Shown here piece after piece: positions 41,664-52,785 of a DNA stretch of 64,000 nucleotides. The notes beneath the pieces were generated by a model. It did no database searches. It saw only the letters and a list, made by a program, of their open reading frames with translations, and was not told the origin of the DNA. Each line of letters starts with the position of its first letter. Position 1 is the stretch's first letter. Origin of the DNA: Breviolum minutum Mf 1.05b.01 (taxonomy: Eukaryota > Sar > Dinophyceae > Suessiales > Symbiodiniaceae); contig DF239266.1 of the NCBI GenBank assembly GCA_000507305.1, forward strand, positions 1 through 64,000, in the 5' to 3' direction. Made by a program: the position numbers and the translations under genes.

Positions 41664-41771
41664 ATATCGGTGTTTCCAAAAATAATGGTACCCCCAAATC
41701 ATCGATCTTAATAGGGTTTTCCACTATAAACCATGCATTTTGGGTACCCCTATTTTTGGAAACACCCATAT
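41664..41771. mobile_element. GGTGTTTCC-family MITE
   Basis: GGTGTTTCCAAAAATAATGG at the left and TTTTTGGAAACACCCATAT at the right. Confidence 0.85.
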
Positions 41772-42190
41772 TTAGTAGGGAAAAGAAGCCGTTCAAACTT
41801 TTAGCCTCGAAAAGATGTTTTTGTTTCCTGTTCAAAGAAGGGTCATTTGGGTTCTACATGGTTCAATGGTAGCATTGCCACAAGTTTAAACCATTCAGGT
41901 ATGCAAATTGAAGGCCCGACCAGTTTGGCATGATGACCAGCTTTCAACTTTGTTCCCATATCGCCGGCAGTGTTCGTTCAGAACCTGACTTTTTCAGGAA
42001 GGGTTTATGATTCAAACTGCTTTTTTTTCAATGGGATCTATTTTTACATATTCAAGTGCTACGGTACCCTTTGAGAATTGCACCAAAAAAATCTAAAAAC
42101 CAATATGTCTCCCCAATTTTTGGGTGGTCATTTCAAAAACCGTTCCCAGGATTCCCCGTAGCCGACAATTCCAAAACGCCAAAGATGTAG

Positions 42191-42316
42191 CCCTAGTCTT
42201 CCAAATACCTTGTGAGGATCGGTGTTTGGACCCACAAACACTTCCTTGAGAAGGTTAGGGGATCCTTTCACACCGATCCTCACAAGGTATGACTGGAGGA
42301 TTTTGGAAGACTAGGG
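42191..42316. mobile_element. CCCTAGTCTTCC-family MITE
   Basis: CCCTAGTCTTCCAAATACC at the left and TTTTGGAAGACTAGGG at the right. Confidence 0.85.
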
Positions 42317-42786
42317 TTAGGACATAGAAACGGATTCTTAGGGCTGGGGTATCTTTTCCCTGAGGGATGTGGCCATTTCCCTCGTTTCCCGGATCGCCCC
42401 CCAGGTGATTCGTCCCAGCCGTGGAGGTCACCGAATTCACCCCCTTAAAAAAATGGTCACCTTACGGCACCTTGCTAACGGCACCCCAAAAAAGGTCCAC
42501 GGCTTCTGAAAAAAAACAGGTGCCATATGGATCCTTTTAAAAAGGATTTTCTTGGGGCAGTTTCGGTAGCGAAGATTATTTTCCAAAAAAAAAAGCAATC
42601 CTGAAATTTCGCTTGGGAATCCGAATCCCTATATTTTTTACCCAGGATAGTTGTTCATGTTCCAAAAAAAAAGACACCTCCGAAAACACCCCGCAAACTG
42701 AGATGTATTTCCTCTGCCTTTCCGGGTCACATTTTCAGACGCGACGATGTTAGGTTTCAGGAAGTGTCACCAGCAAAAAGTCCCCA

Positions 42787-42928
42787 GTTGGATGTTTCGG
42801 GAAGTTTGGATCAATGGTTAGTAAGTGGGTTAAGTTACAACCCCCAGTATATACCATTTATCAGTTGGTTATAACCTATAACTCACTGATCCTAACCATT
42901 GATCCTAACTTCCTGAAACATCCAAGCA
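42787..42928. mobile_element. GGATCAATGGTTAG-family MITE
   Basis: AGTTGGATGTTTCGGGAAG at the left and CTTCCTGAAACATCCAAGC at the right. Confidence 0.85.
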
Positions 42929-43070
42929 GGGTGGAGGCTCAACTGAACCATGATCAAGGCTCTGAGGGTTGTTGACCATCCCATGAAATTTGAGGTATCA
43001 CCGCTTACAGCCCTGCCATTGGAACCTATGGTGTGCCCATTAGTACCTTGGGATCTACAAAAGAGGGAAG

Positions 43071-43147
43071 CTGGTTGGTGGTTTCAAATATTTTTTATTT
43101 TCACCCATATTTGGGGAAGATTCCCATTTTGACTAATATTGTTTCTG
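43071..43147. mobile_element. GGTGGTTTC-family MITE, right half missing
   Basis: CTGGTTGGTGGTTTCAAAT to TTTTGACTAATATTG, then unrelated sequence. Confidence 0.8.
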
Positions 43148-43185
43148 GATAAAAGATTCGGAATGACAAGTGTATAATGTATAAT

Positions 43186-43308
43186 CCCTAAGAATCTGGT
43201 CGACCCCTCCCGATCGATTGTCAGATTGATGGTCGTTTCACATCCCATCTTCAGGTTATAGGAATATAGGGGTAATCCCTTTCTTAGGACATATTTGGAT
43301 CCTTAGGG
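43186..43308. mobile_element. CCCTAAGAATCC-family MITE
   Basis: CCCTAAGAATCTGGTCGACC at the left and TTTGGATCCTTAGGG at the right. A GGTCGACCCCTCCCGATCG variant is also at 55237. Confidence 0.8.
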
Positions 43309-43839
43309 AGTGTACAATCAAGCATCGTATTTGTTTGTAAAGTTTCAGATGCCAATGTTTTCTTCTGAAGATGTGTCATTTGGACTCAACGAGAAATACA
43401 TTCCCCCACACTTTTTCAATCTGACAATGGTAGAAATTTAGCATTACTGGGATGTCCATAGTACTTAGTAATTATAATAATCCTTATATACTTAGGTTGT
43501 AAAGTCCCGTAAATAGGTCATAAACCATTTTGCTAACTAGTTATATGCTAACTTCCATGAGCCAGCAAATAGATCACTAAAAGAACCTTCCGATGTTTCT
43601 TAACCCCTTCACTCCCTTGAGATCCATGGTTGCAAAAAAAGGTAAACCTGATGGAGAAAATCAGATTTAAACACACCCCACCCATGTTCTTATTCCAGGC
43701 GTGGATGCAGCCTGGACGATGGTGTTTTTATTTGTGTACATGAAAACTCTCAGGTAGGTTTTTCTGAATATACCAACAACACATTTTCCATGGGTACTAG
43801 AATGAGAGCATTCTGATATACTCGGGTGGTGATTTGAAC

Positions 43840-43944
43840 TACTGTTGATGGCTGAAATCCTGCACCAGTTGATATGGTAAATGCCTCATTATTTACAAGG
43901 TTTTATACATCCCAGGTGGTGCAGGATTTCTTCCATCAACAGTA
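43840..43944. mobile_element. ACTGTTGATGG-family MITE
   Basis: ACTGTTGATGGCTGAAATCC at the left and inverse at the right. Confidence 0.85.
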
Positions 43945-44283
43945 TCATTTATTTTCACCCGGATCCCTAGGGAAAGCATCCAACTTGACTTTCGCATATT
44001 TGGGTTGCCATCTCCACCTGACTTGGCCAAGGAAGACTTGAACTTACATATGTTCTTTCTTCCCAAAGATCTAAACATCATGACCAATGACCATTTTAAA
44101 GGTTGAAGACCAAACAGATGCAAGACATATCCCAAGGAAAAAAATCTCCTAAACATCCACAACTCTCTAAAAACGCGTGAGAAGATATATTCTTGGACCC
44201 TAATGATCATACCTAACAACACATCGTTTTACATCAGGGATGTACATATTATGAACAAAATGACCCTCCGTCCTTCTCCTGAG

Positions 44284-44370
44284 ATTCCGACATCGTCCTC
44301 ACGTTTTCGGAAGCGATTGTGCGCGGCACGGGCAACATCATCTTCACCCCGCTGGGTGAAGCCTCGCAAA
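44284..44370 (+). CDS. Exon of Big_5 (SbsA-type) Ig-like repeat gene
   Basis: Acceptor TCTCCTGAG then an open frame with strong G/C third-base bias coding SDIVLTFSEAIVRGTGN and IIFTPLGEASQ. S-x-I-V-L-T-F-S-E-A is the most recognisable strand of Big_5 domains and follows V-A-V-x in the full repeat. A GC donor at 44371 (phase 1) joins it to the exon at 44863; a GT at 44379 would break phase. It cannot directly continue the exon at 31509, since both encode the S-x-I-V strand, so at least two repeats are implied. Confidence 0.6.
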
Positions 44371-44862
44371 GCTATGATGTAACATGGCGGGCAAACAAAA
44401 AACGACGTGTCGGAAGATCCTAGCAAGACCAATATTGCGAAATGGAAGTGAAGGAAGTACACTTAAAGTATTTGTTTGCGATTTATGATGATTTATGGGT
44501 ACCAAGATTTTGAGGGATCAAACAATGCTAACATGCGGTAATTTGGAGGATTTCCGTTTATCATTCCTGCATATCATTTGCATATCTGAATTGTTTGGAT
44601 TGGTAATATAGTGACCCCTTGTGCTAGTCGCCTAGTCCTCCAAAATCCTCCAGTGATGCCTTTGGGCTGAAGAAGTTATTTCTATCCTTCCCATGGACCC
44701 CTGACAGTAGCTTCATCATGGATTTCCTTTGTTTAATGATTTTGCCCACATACCCTGGAAAGATACCCCAGACTTCCCCTTTCACCCCCACGAGGAAAGA
44801 AATTCCAAAACAGAAACTGTTTGTAAAGGGTCCGGGGTATCTTACAGGGGTATGTGGGTGAG

Positions 44863-44967
44863 ATCTTTCCGAAGTGATCGCATCGCTTGAGGTGACGGAC
44901 ACCGCCCGGGTGTTGATCGATAGTACTCAGACGCAGGCCATCCGCCCCGCCCGGGAGATGTGGGGAG
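44863..44967 (+). CDS. Exon continuing the Big_5 Ig-like repeat
   Basis: Acceptor GTGGGTGAG (44862) or TTCCGAAG (44874); both give the same phase. The product, LSEVIASLEVTDTARVLID then STQTQAIRPAREMW, matches the I-x-V-T-D-T-x-x-V-x-I strand that follows the T-P-x-G-E-A block of the previous exon. The donor GGAG|GTTCACC ends it. High G/C third positions. The intron between the two exons is about 490 bp. Confidence 0.55.
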
Positions 44968-45270
44968 GTTCACCTTATATTCGTTTTTGCTATGTTAGCT
45001 TACCCGAGGGCATGTCACTTAAAAACATAATCGTATATAGTTGAATGTGTTGCATGTGTTTTTGATTATTTTTTATCCATTTTGAATAAGATTTGGTGGG
45101 TTGATATGAAGTCATTGAGTTTGAAGGTTACCTGTTTTCTTGTTTTTTTTTTGGGGGGGGGGGCTAGTTGCATTCAGATTCTACCCAAAATGACCCTGAA
45201 TACAAGGAAAAGAATCAAAGAGTCGGGACAGAGAGATGTTTCATGAAAGGTTCGGCCCCCCAAAACATGA

Positions 45271-45449
45271 ACTGAGCAATGAAAAAATAAGGGCCCCTGG
45301 TTATTTAGGTTGTATATAGGGAGTTCTACTACAATTTATTATAGGGTTTCATATATCCCATAGATTATAGGAAATCCCTATTAAACAGATTTAAACAGCC
45401 AGTATAAGGGGAAAGTAATAAGTTGTTTTTTTTTTTCGTCGCGCTCACC
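45271..45449. mobile_element. GAGCAATGAAAAAA-family palindromic element
   Basis: TGAGCAATGAAAAAATAAGG at the left and TTTTTTTTTTCGTCGCGCTCA at the right, trimmed; copies at 47647 and 59801. Confidence 0.75.
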
Positions 45450-45478
45450 TGTTTTTTTTTGATGAATATGTTAACATC

Positions 45479-45605
45479 TACCTTCAACCCAGGATGCAAT
45501 CGTGGCATACATGAAGGTTTTGGGTTGGGACCCACCCGAGCCTAAAGATGTTTTATAAATTTCATCATCCTGGTGGTGACTCTTACTGCTTCAGGGGGGG
45601 TAGAT
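45479..45605. mobile_element. Element with CCAGGATGCAATCGTGGC
   Basis: TACCTTCAACCCAGGATGCA at the left and GGGGGTAGATCC at the right; paralogue of 25135-25275. Confidence 0.7.
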
Positions 45606-45798
45606 CCAAAAAATATGAGACCTCATGACCTGATGGGGCTGATTTGGTTGATTGGTTTGCACAAAGGTAGGGACATTTCTTGAAGGAAAACAACCAACGA
45701 AACAAACATCTGGAGAAAACTCCATTCCAGGTTTGGTGTGTGTTTTTTTGGTTTTTGTAAGTTTCCTGTTTTTTTTTAATTTCATGAACATATATACA

Positions 45799-45910
45799 CC
45801 CTAAGAATCCAAACCCCTCCCTAGAATAGGATTGAGGGTTCCAATCCCATCCGAATAGAATAGGAATGTAGGTGTAATCCCTTGCTCAGGACATACCTGG
45901 ATGCTTAGGG
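45799..45910. mobile_element. CCCTAAGAATCC-family MITE
   Basis: CCCTAAGAATCCAAACCCC at the left and CCTGGATGCTTAGGG at the right; opposite internal orientation to 14814. Confidence 0.85.
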
Positions 45911-46035
45911 ACATATCTAAGGGGTGTCTTTGTCCAAGAGTTATGTGAAATTTTCCCCACATAATTCAGCTCAGGAGGTATGAGGTTTTAAACGTGCAGA
46001 CCGGTAGAGGTAGACTCAGATAGACTATAGAACGT

Positions 46036-46295
46036 GCAAGGTGGGGCCCCAACCAGGGAACCAACGGACATATTATTCTAGTTGGTGGTTTCAAATGTTT
46101 TTTATTTTCACCCCTATTTGGGGAAAATTTCCATGTTGACTAATATTTTTCAAATGGGTTGAAACCACCAACTAGTTATTGTCATAACCCCTAAACATAG
46201 GATTATAGATATTACAGTTACCCCGGTTACCAATTTATAAGGCCATTAAGACTTTAAGAGGAAGCTCCATTTATGACTAGTAGGGGCCCAGCTTG
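46036..46295. mobile_element. GGGGCCC-type element with nested GGTGGTTTC MITE
   Basis: Outer GCAAGGTGGGGCCCC and AGTAGGGGCCCAGCTTG; a full GGTGGTTTC MITE sits inside at 46078-46175. Confidence 0.8.
46078..46175. mobile_element. GGTGGTTTC-family MITE (nested)
   Basis: CTAGTTGGTGGTTTCAAATG at the left and TTGAAACCACCAACTAG at the right; arms intact. Confidence 0.9.
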
Positions 46296-46454
46296 ATGTT
46301 TGGAAGAGTTTTCGCTAAGGAACACGTTTCCAAAGATGGGTATGACTGGAGGGTTTCGGAAGACTGAAGACTAAGGGAATTCATGATATAACTCTTGGTT
46401 AGCATAAACCACACAGCCCGGTTTTTTGAATTTATTATGTGAATGATATATTAA

Positions 46455-47215
46455 CTTTCGTGGAGGTACCTTCTCCCTTGAACAAGCGTTTCAGTGTATT
46501 TTTTTGTGCCCGCAGTTTTTTTGCACGCTTCAAGCATCATTTCATGGGGTTTGGGCCCGGGGGGGGTCCAGGTAATATCACTAGAAACATGGCACCTAAC
46601 TTTCACGTTTGTCCCGGAAACGATGGAAATAAGCGTTTCAGCCTGTATTTTCATCTGAGAGGGCATGTGAAAATAATGAATCAATTCAATCTGAAAAACA
46701 AGCCATGGGATACGAGCGCTTTTGAAGGATTGCCACAATTAAAATCAAACTCAATTTATGGAAATCTAATGAAATTAGTTCATTTATTAGGGAAATGAAT
46801 TGCAACACCAAATGTTTAGAGTTGAAGGTTTGCAAGGTAACAGAAACAATTGACTATCGCAGTGTTGCAGCAACAACAACACCACCAAGAAGACACACAG
46901 ACGCAACGCGTCGGAGAAAAAATAGCCNGGTTGGGCATGTTTTTGTGGTGTCCCCCCGGGTCCAAACCCTAGAAATCATGCTTGAACCGTGCAGAAATAA
47001 CGTGGACACCGAAAAAAACACTGAAACGCTTGTTCATGGGAGAATGGAATTTCCCCATTTCCCCATGTCTTTGTAGTCAAAAATCCCTCGTATCCCGATG
47101 GCATTTTGTTCACCTGTAAGGTTTTCATTTTTTCACATGCCCTTTCAAATGAAAATATAGGCTGGAACGCTTATTTTGACAGTTTCCGGGACAAACGTGA
47201 AAGTTAATAGAATGA
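46455..47215. repeat. Large inverted repeat, about 0.76 kb
   Basis: The left arm (AACAAGCGTTTCAGTGT, GGGGTTTGGGCCCGGGG, AACTTTCACGTTTGTCCCGG) and right arm (inverse forms at about 46960-47205) pair imperfectly. An N lies at 46927. The open frame 46439-46798 lies in the left arm and is probably not a gene. Confidence 0.7.
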
Positions 47216-47502
47216 TATGTATGCGACAAAACTATATAGATGGTAAGATTTTAAACAAGCATAGGTAACGAAAAGGGGCAACAGAAATTCAGGAAGGAAG
47301 GAGTATTGAAAAGAAATGTGCTTTTGAAATAAGAATAGACATGTGCCTCAAGTTTTATGCATGAATGCTTTGAGAAAGAAAGGATTTTTGAAACCATTCA
47401 ACTGGTTTTGGGATCACCATTTTCCCCACCATTTGGGTAATATTTTCATGTTTGTTTCCAACCACCCAACAAACAAATCTACGTTCAAAGTACCGTTGAA
47501 TC

Positions 47503-47621
47503 AGGTGACTATTGTGGGCGATGTGAGCCCCAACTATCTCTGTTTGAGTTTGGGTGACTGGTCTCAATCATTTATGATGACAGGACACGTATCCCACGGA
47601 GCCCGGAAAAGAGATAGATAA
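47503..47621 (+). CDS. Candidate terminal exon of unknown gene
   Basis: Acceptor CCGTTGAATCAG then VTIVGDVSPNYLCLSLGDW, ending RKRDR and TAA (47619-47621). Good codon bias, no family. Confidence 0.3.
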
Positions 47622-47646
47622 AGCAGAAAGGGCTTTGAAACACAAA

Positions 47647-47805
47647 TGAGCAATGAACAAAGGGCCCCTGACTGTTTAGGGTATATAAAGGGATGACATC
47701 CTACGCATTTGTATGGGGGTTGTAATAAACCATTATAAGCTTCCCTATGAAACAACCAGTATATTTCAAAGTAAGAAGGTTTTTTTTCTTTTCGTGGCTC
47801 AATGG
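47647..47805. mobile_element. GAGCAATGAAAAAA-family element
   Basis: GAGCAATGAACAAAGGGCCC at the left and TTTTCGTGGCTCA at the right. Confidence 0.7.
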
Positions 47806-48554
47806 CCATCATGGTGACAAACATGCAGAAAAAGGGATAGGTGATCCAATTTGACGATTTGTTGCATAGTTTGTGTTGTTCATGGCGTAAACAAATAAAC
47901 ACCAACTATACTGTAGTTTACCTTACCCAAATGCTTTGTAAGTATGGTATATTTACCTGCATTTACCATATCAATCAGCCAAATGCGAGTAGATATCCCA
48001 TACATAGATTCCTTTGGGTGAAGGATGTTGCATAAATTCCAGTGTTTTTTCTTTTTTCAACGGATTTTGTATACTCCAACTTGGAGACTTTGTCAATGCA
48101 AAATTCTGCTTCTTCAACTTGCTTCTCCTGGCATCCAGTGGCATCGGAAGCATTTGAAGATGAACAAAAAAGTTGAAGTGCTTAGAAGTTCTCAACTGGT
48201 GCATTTTTGTTGGCTGTTCCTCCATAGGATCAATGGAACATGATATAATTTGTCTATATTTACCATACAAAATCAACCAAATAAACATACATCAACCGAT
48301 TTAGGATCCAAGTGACCTACATGGGCATGGCATTTACCTAGATGAAAACAGTACAACATCAACCATCCCTGCATCAGTCCCATGAATCTGATGGTGTGAA
48401 AAGAATCCGGATCTCATCACGATCGACAAGTTGTTCCTCATGTTTTTTGTTGTTAAAGTGAAGGTTCTGTTAAGTCAAATATATCTATCCATTTTATAGT
48501 CAAATCTCTAAAATGTGTGTGGTTCCATTTTGTGTTTCGCGGCCGAAAATCCCT

Positions 48555-48704
48555 ACCAAAATGCCATGGAAACACACGGGTAACCCGGGACGCCAGTTCG
48601 AAATGCCTGCATCCCGTGCAAGCTCCGCTCCGAGGTTCCGATATGCAGAAGTGCAAAGGGAAACCCGTGGACATTACCATCGCAGCAGGTGTGGCAATCT
48701 ATTT
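48555..48704 (-). CDS. Candidate exon, strand uncertain
   Basis: GC-rich island. On the minus strand an open frame codes ATPAAMVMSTGFPLHFC and CTGCRHFELASRV before the donor-like TTTTG|GTAGGG. The plus strand is open too, so strand is not settled. No family. Confidence 0.25.
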
Positions 48705-48714
48705 CTCGGTGGTC

Positions 48715-48814
48715 GCAACTCAATTCTGGTTTATTGTCACCCCGAAAATTGTGGAAGATGAACCCATTTTGACGATTATATGTTGGAAAATGGGTTGGTT
48801 CAACTACCAACTAG
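48715..48814. mobile_element. GGTGGTTTC-family MITE, divergent
   Basis: CTCGGTGGTCGCAACTCAAT at the left and GGTTCAACTACCAACTAG at the right. Confidence 0.7.
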
Positions 48815-49794
48815 ATGTTGGTTGGCTGTTTTTTTGTTTGAAGAAGGTTGGCCCCAACCAGTGATAACTCCTATAAGATCCTATAAGTTTTTGGTTTTTT
48901 TTGAAAACACCAGTAACCCATTAGTAATGCCATTTTCAAACTTGAGCCCCAGCATAGGTCAAATTAACCACCATCATCCCTTTTTTTTTTAGGCGCCGGC
49001 TATATATTAAGGCCCCACTTTCTAGGGGGGGAAAAAAACGTGGCATCCAGGCGGGTGGGAGGCAACAGTTACAACATGGAACCCTTTGATGACCCCTGGT
49101 TTCGATTGGAGTTTAGGCCTTGTTTTGGAGGGTTGTTTCGTTCACAGGTTCAAGAAATGCACCGAAGTCATCACCAACACGCCCCTTTTTGATGATTGTG
49201 TGTGTGGATCCCTTTAAAGATGCACTTTCCCCAGCCTCAGACCCAATTTTTCAGAGGGCCGATTTTAAAGTTCCCTATATGATTTCAAGAAATCCTGCCC
49301 CACCAACGGAACCCAAAAACTGTTTGAAGAGATGACAACCAACATAACTGGGAAACCAACTACTAAAACAAACAACGGTGTCTTCCGTTAAACACCAATC
49401 TCATAGGATTTTCTTTTGTTTTGTAAACCTATCCATGGATTTTGTTGCGATTTCTTGGGATTCTCATGGGAAGGTAGGTGTACCAAAACTGCATTCCGAT
49501 GTACATCCTTGTGTAAGGAATGGTAAATTAAACATGACCAATTCCACTTTTGGAGCTCCGAAAAAATTCCAGGAATCCCAGGTCCACTCAATTTATATAC
49601 CAACATTCTGGTACTTTGGAGGGTCATAGGTAAATACACCATACATTCATTGAGTGTTTGGTCATCAAAGATGTTTTTGGGGCACTTTCCCCCCGTAGAA
49701 ACGCCAGAGACCCCACCTGTGGGGCTCTCGGTTTTCAACGTCCGTCGTCGTGGTGGTGTAGCTAGGCGTCTTTACGCGTGTGGATACGACTGGC
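48815..49794. other. No supported gene
   Basis: Mixed unique sequence. The open frames near 49120-49340 and 49380-49640 lack splice support or a recognisable domain. Confidence 0.4.
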
Positions 49795-49890
49795 TTAGCA
49801 GCTGGAGATTATGATCTCAAAGATCAACTCGTTGGGTCTGGGGAGCTCGAAATCAATGAAGGTGTCGAAGATCTCACCCACAGGGGCCCC
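49795..49890 (-). CDS. Candidate terminal exon on the minus strand
   Basis: Read on the minus strand: acceptor ACCTTCCAG, then 31 codons GAPVGEIFDTFIDFELPRP and NELIFEIIISSC to TAA, with about three quarters G/C third bases. The plus strand is also open through here (TGLAAGDYDLKDQLVGSGE), so strand is a judgement. No family. Confidence 0.35.
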   Translation of the reverse strand, partial: GAPVGEIFDTFIDFELPRPNELIFEIIISSC

Positions 49891-50086
49891 CTGGAAGGTA
49901 CCAAAAGGATGTTTCACCAACAGTTTATGAAGGGAATACTTTCTTTTTGGGGGTGAAAGGGGAAGTTTGGGGTATCTTCCCAGGGTATGTGGGCAAAATC
50001 ATTGAAGGTGTGGTGAGGTGTGGTGATGCGTTTTGTGGTTTAGGTGGTGTTGAAGTGACACCTAATAGGCAGCTAATAGGCTTACC

Positions 50087-50170
50087 CTCTCGTAAACTGA
50101 CATGGCAATAGAAAATGGACCTTCTGAAGATGTATTCCCTATGGGATTTTCCATTGACCAGAGGGTAATA
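50087..50170. mobile_element. GTAAACTAACATAGCA-family MITE, shortened
   Basis: TACCCTCTCGTAAACTGACA at the left; right arm reduced to CCAGAGGGTA. Confidence 0.7.
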
Positions 50171-50730
50171 GGAGTGAAATTGTCAGCGTTTGTGAAACTC
50201 ATCTATGTTCGGGACATTTATAGATTTTGTAAAGGGGCTGTTTCACTCCATTAAGGGGCCCATGTTGTAAGGCAGGCATCACTCAATGGGAACCATTTTT
50301 GGGTGTATCGAACTTGATGCTAAAATGTATGAAAAATTGATATAAATGGACGGGATTACCCCTCAATAGTGCATTGTTTGGGTTGGTGTCATGATGCATG
50401 CAGGTCCTATATTGTAGTTGAGAAGTGATGATGGATAGAGTTTTGGGTGGTTTTTGGTGTGTTTTTGGTGGAATTGAGGTGGTAACTCTCAATTTATGAA
50501 TCAGGTAATATCCTTTGCGTCAACATGAAAGGCTCTAGAATGTTTCTCCAAAAAAGGAATGGTTTTTGTCTGAGCCAACCCTTGATGGTTTTTGGTGATT
50601 TTTTGAATGACGCATCATCATTCTTAGATATGATTAGTATGTTCTTACCTAGTAACTGGGGTTGTTTCACCCTATTTGTAGGGGTTATAATTCCAATCAT
50701 AACTGGTAGGCACCCACCTTGTATGTATAT

Positions 50731-50855
50731 CCCTAGTCTTCCAAAATCCTCCAGTCATACCTTCTCAAGGAGGCCTTTCGCCTCAAGAGGTGTGAGTTTG
50801 GAGGTCCAAACTGACACCGTTTTTTTTCACGTACGGTATGATTGGAAGACTAGGG
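50731..50855. mobile_element. CCCTAGTCTTCC-family MITE
   Basis: CCCTAGTCTTCCAAAATCC at the left and GATTGGAAGACTAGGG at the right. Confidence 0.85.
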
Positions 50856-51176
50856 GTTACTAGGCATTTTAAGGCAGTCAACCCAATCTGGGCGAGATGC
50901 ATTGTTGATGTCAGATGAGCAGTTATTTACCGTATATAGGCAGGGGATTGAACTCGTACTACCCAGTTACATAGGGATTATGATAAGCCAGTCTAAGGAT
51001 CCCTAGAACATCCTAGAACCAAGTAGTGCAATGGAATGTCCTAAGGGTTCACTGCACGTTGCTCAGATAGAATGAAGGACTGAAACAGTGGTTCATGTAG
51101 GTAAAGCTACCCATTTTCTGTGGATCCATCAGGGGATATGAAAACATGCTGCTTGACAATTTCAGAAGTCCAAGAG

Positions 51177-51286
51177 ATACTGTTGATGGAAGAAATCCCA
51201 AACAGCCACCTGGCATATCTAAAACCCTATAAAATAGTGGGATAAACTATCTACCAAATGGTGAAGGATTTCTTCAATCAACAGCA
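51177..51286. mobile_element. ACTGTTGATGG-family MITE
   Basis: ATACTGTTGATGGAAGAAAT at the left and ATTTCTTCAATCAACAG at the right. Confidence 0.85.
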
Positions 51287-51974
51287 TCATAGTGAAAAGA
51301 GTTTCAACATCTTTCATTAACAAATATCCAGGAAAAATAAGGCAGCTTCGCGGAGTTTTTGGTCAGGTCATCTCTATTTGCAGTTTAACTGTCTTTTCAT
51401 GTGCGACAAGATTTATCAATGAGGTTTGACCAACCTAAGCAAGAGGAAATCTACCATTGAAGTTCCGACGCACCCATATTTGGGGATGATTTCCTTTTCC
51501 CCAGGTGGGATATGTTAGTTTCCTGGAGGGCAGCCATTTTTATGGGTAGCTTCACACCATGTTCATTTCCAACGCTTTTGTGTCTTTGGCTCAAAGCTCT
51601 TGGGCATTTCGCCGCTCGCGAACGACACCGCACGAGGTGTAGTGGTGCCGGGAGGGGGGGTACTGGGATGTCCTGCTGGTACTTAGTAAATGGATTATTT
51701 CAACCCTATATACGTAGGTCGATTTTGTCCAGTAAATGGTGAAATAAACCAACTTTCTAACTTAACTAGTTACTGCCTTCCATGGAAACCCTAGTAATCG
51801 GTTTTTTCTTGTCAGAAAATCTCAGCAGAGCGAACAGACACATATCCCACCAAACCCCGAAAAAGGAAGCTAAAACATAGTCGGCTTTCAAACACCCGCT
51901 TGGGAAGAGCATGTTTTTTTTTGGTTCCTTTCCAAGAGGGTAAGAGCCTGTTGGGTAAAAAACCATTCAATCAC

Positions 51975-52030
51975 CTCAATGCCAGTCTTTTGGAATGACT
52001 CTTCAATAGGGGAAAGCAGGATTTTTCTGT
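51975..52030 (-). CDS. Candidate short exon on the minus strand
   Basis: Minus-strand acceptor AAATCATCAG and donor GAG|GTGATT bracket RKILLSPIEESFQKTGIE. The frame stays open past the donor. Supported by the neighbouring minus exon at 52786. Confidence 0.25.
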
Positions 52031-52600
52031 CTGATGATTTCGGAAGCAAAGGAAAAAAGCAGCAGAAGTGGAATGGGATGGAATGAGGATGGAATGAGGC
52101 TTCCAGTTTCTTATTAACACCTCCACAAGATGCTCCAATTGCATGAGACAATGTATCTCAAACCTTTCTCTTGCTTACAGAAAACATTGGTAGGTGACTA
52201 TAATTTTGAAGCGCGCTCCGTTCGACGAGCGGTGCTAAGACGTCTCAAAAGCACGGTGCCCAGTTTCCTTTTCTTTCAAGGAACACTGACATCTTGAAAA
52301 AAGTGCTCAGTAGGGGCAAGTTCCAAAAGGTATATAGTTGAAGATATTAGTTTGAAAATTAGCCCATCATATTCTAGTTCCCTATATGTTTGGAACGAGG
52401 GGTCGATCCTTACCTGATGTATTGGCTTGCCTGGGAGTCCTTGGTTCCAAATATAAAGGGAACTGGAAGATGAGGGTAGGATTAGTGATGGGTGTTGACC
52501 AAGATTTTACCAAGTCGCTTGGGAAGGATTGGTTAAACAGTGATTCCTGGTCCCAACATGGAACCCCCTGGAAGAGGAGATTCCTTTGACATTCCCACAT

Positions 52601-52691
52601 TGAATCCATGGGACTGGTATATTCATCTACATTTACCATAGAAATTAACCAAATGTAGGTCCATATACCAGCCCCATGGATCCTATGGGAT
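52601..52691. mobile_element. CCATGGGACTGGTATAT-family element
   Basis: AATCCATGGGACTGGTATAT at the left and ATATACCAGCCCCATGGATC at the right, almost perfectly paired. Same outer arms as the composite at 40083. Confidence 0.85.
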
Positions 52692-52785
52692 TTGAACATC
52701 AATGTAATCAATGTGAGGTTCGTCACTTTTTGTGTTGGGGTGTACTTGTTTCAGTGTTGTCTGTTTTACTATCCTAGCCTTTTAC

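Noticed and set aside
46439-46798. 119-codon open frame
   Set aside because: Lies in one arm of the large inverted repeat and the antiparallel arm does not keep the frame.
30675-52245. Shared GAGACGTCTCAAAA-like sequence at 30.68 and 52.23 kb
   Set aside because: Only about 16 bases, centred on a short palindrome; too small to call a repeat family.
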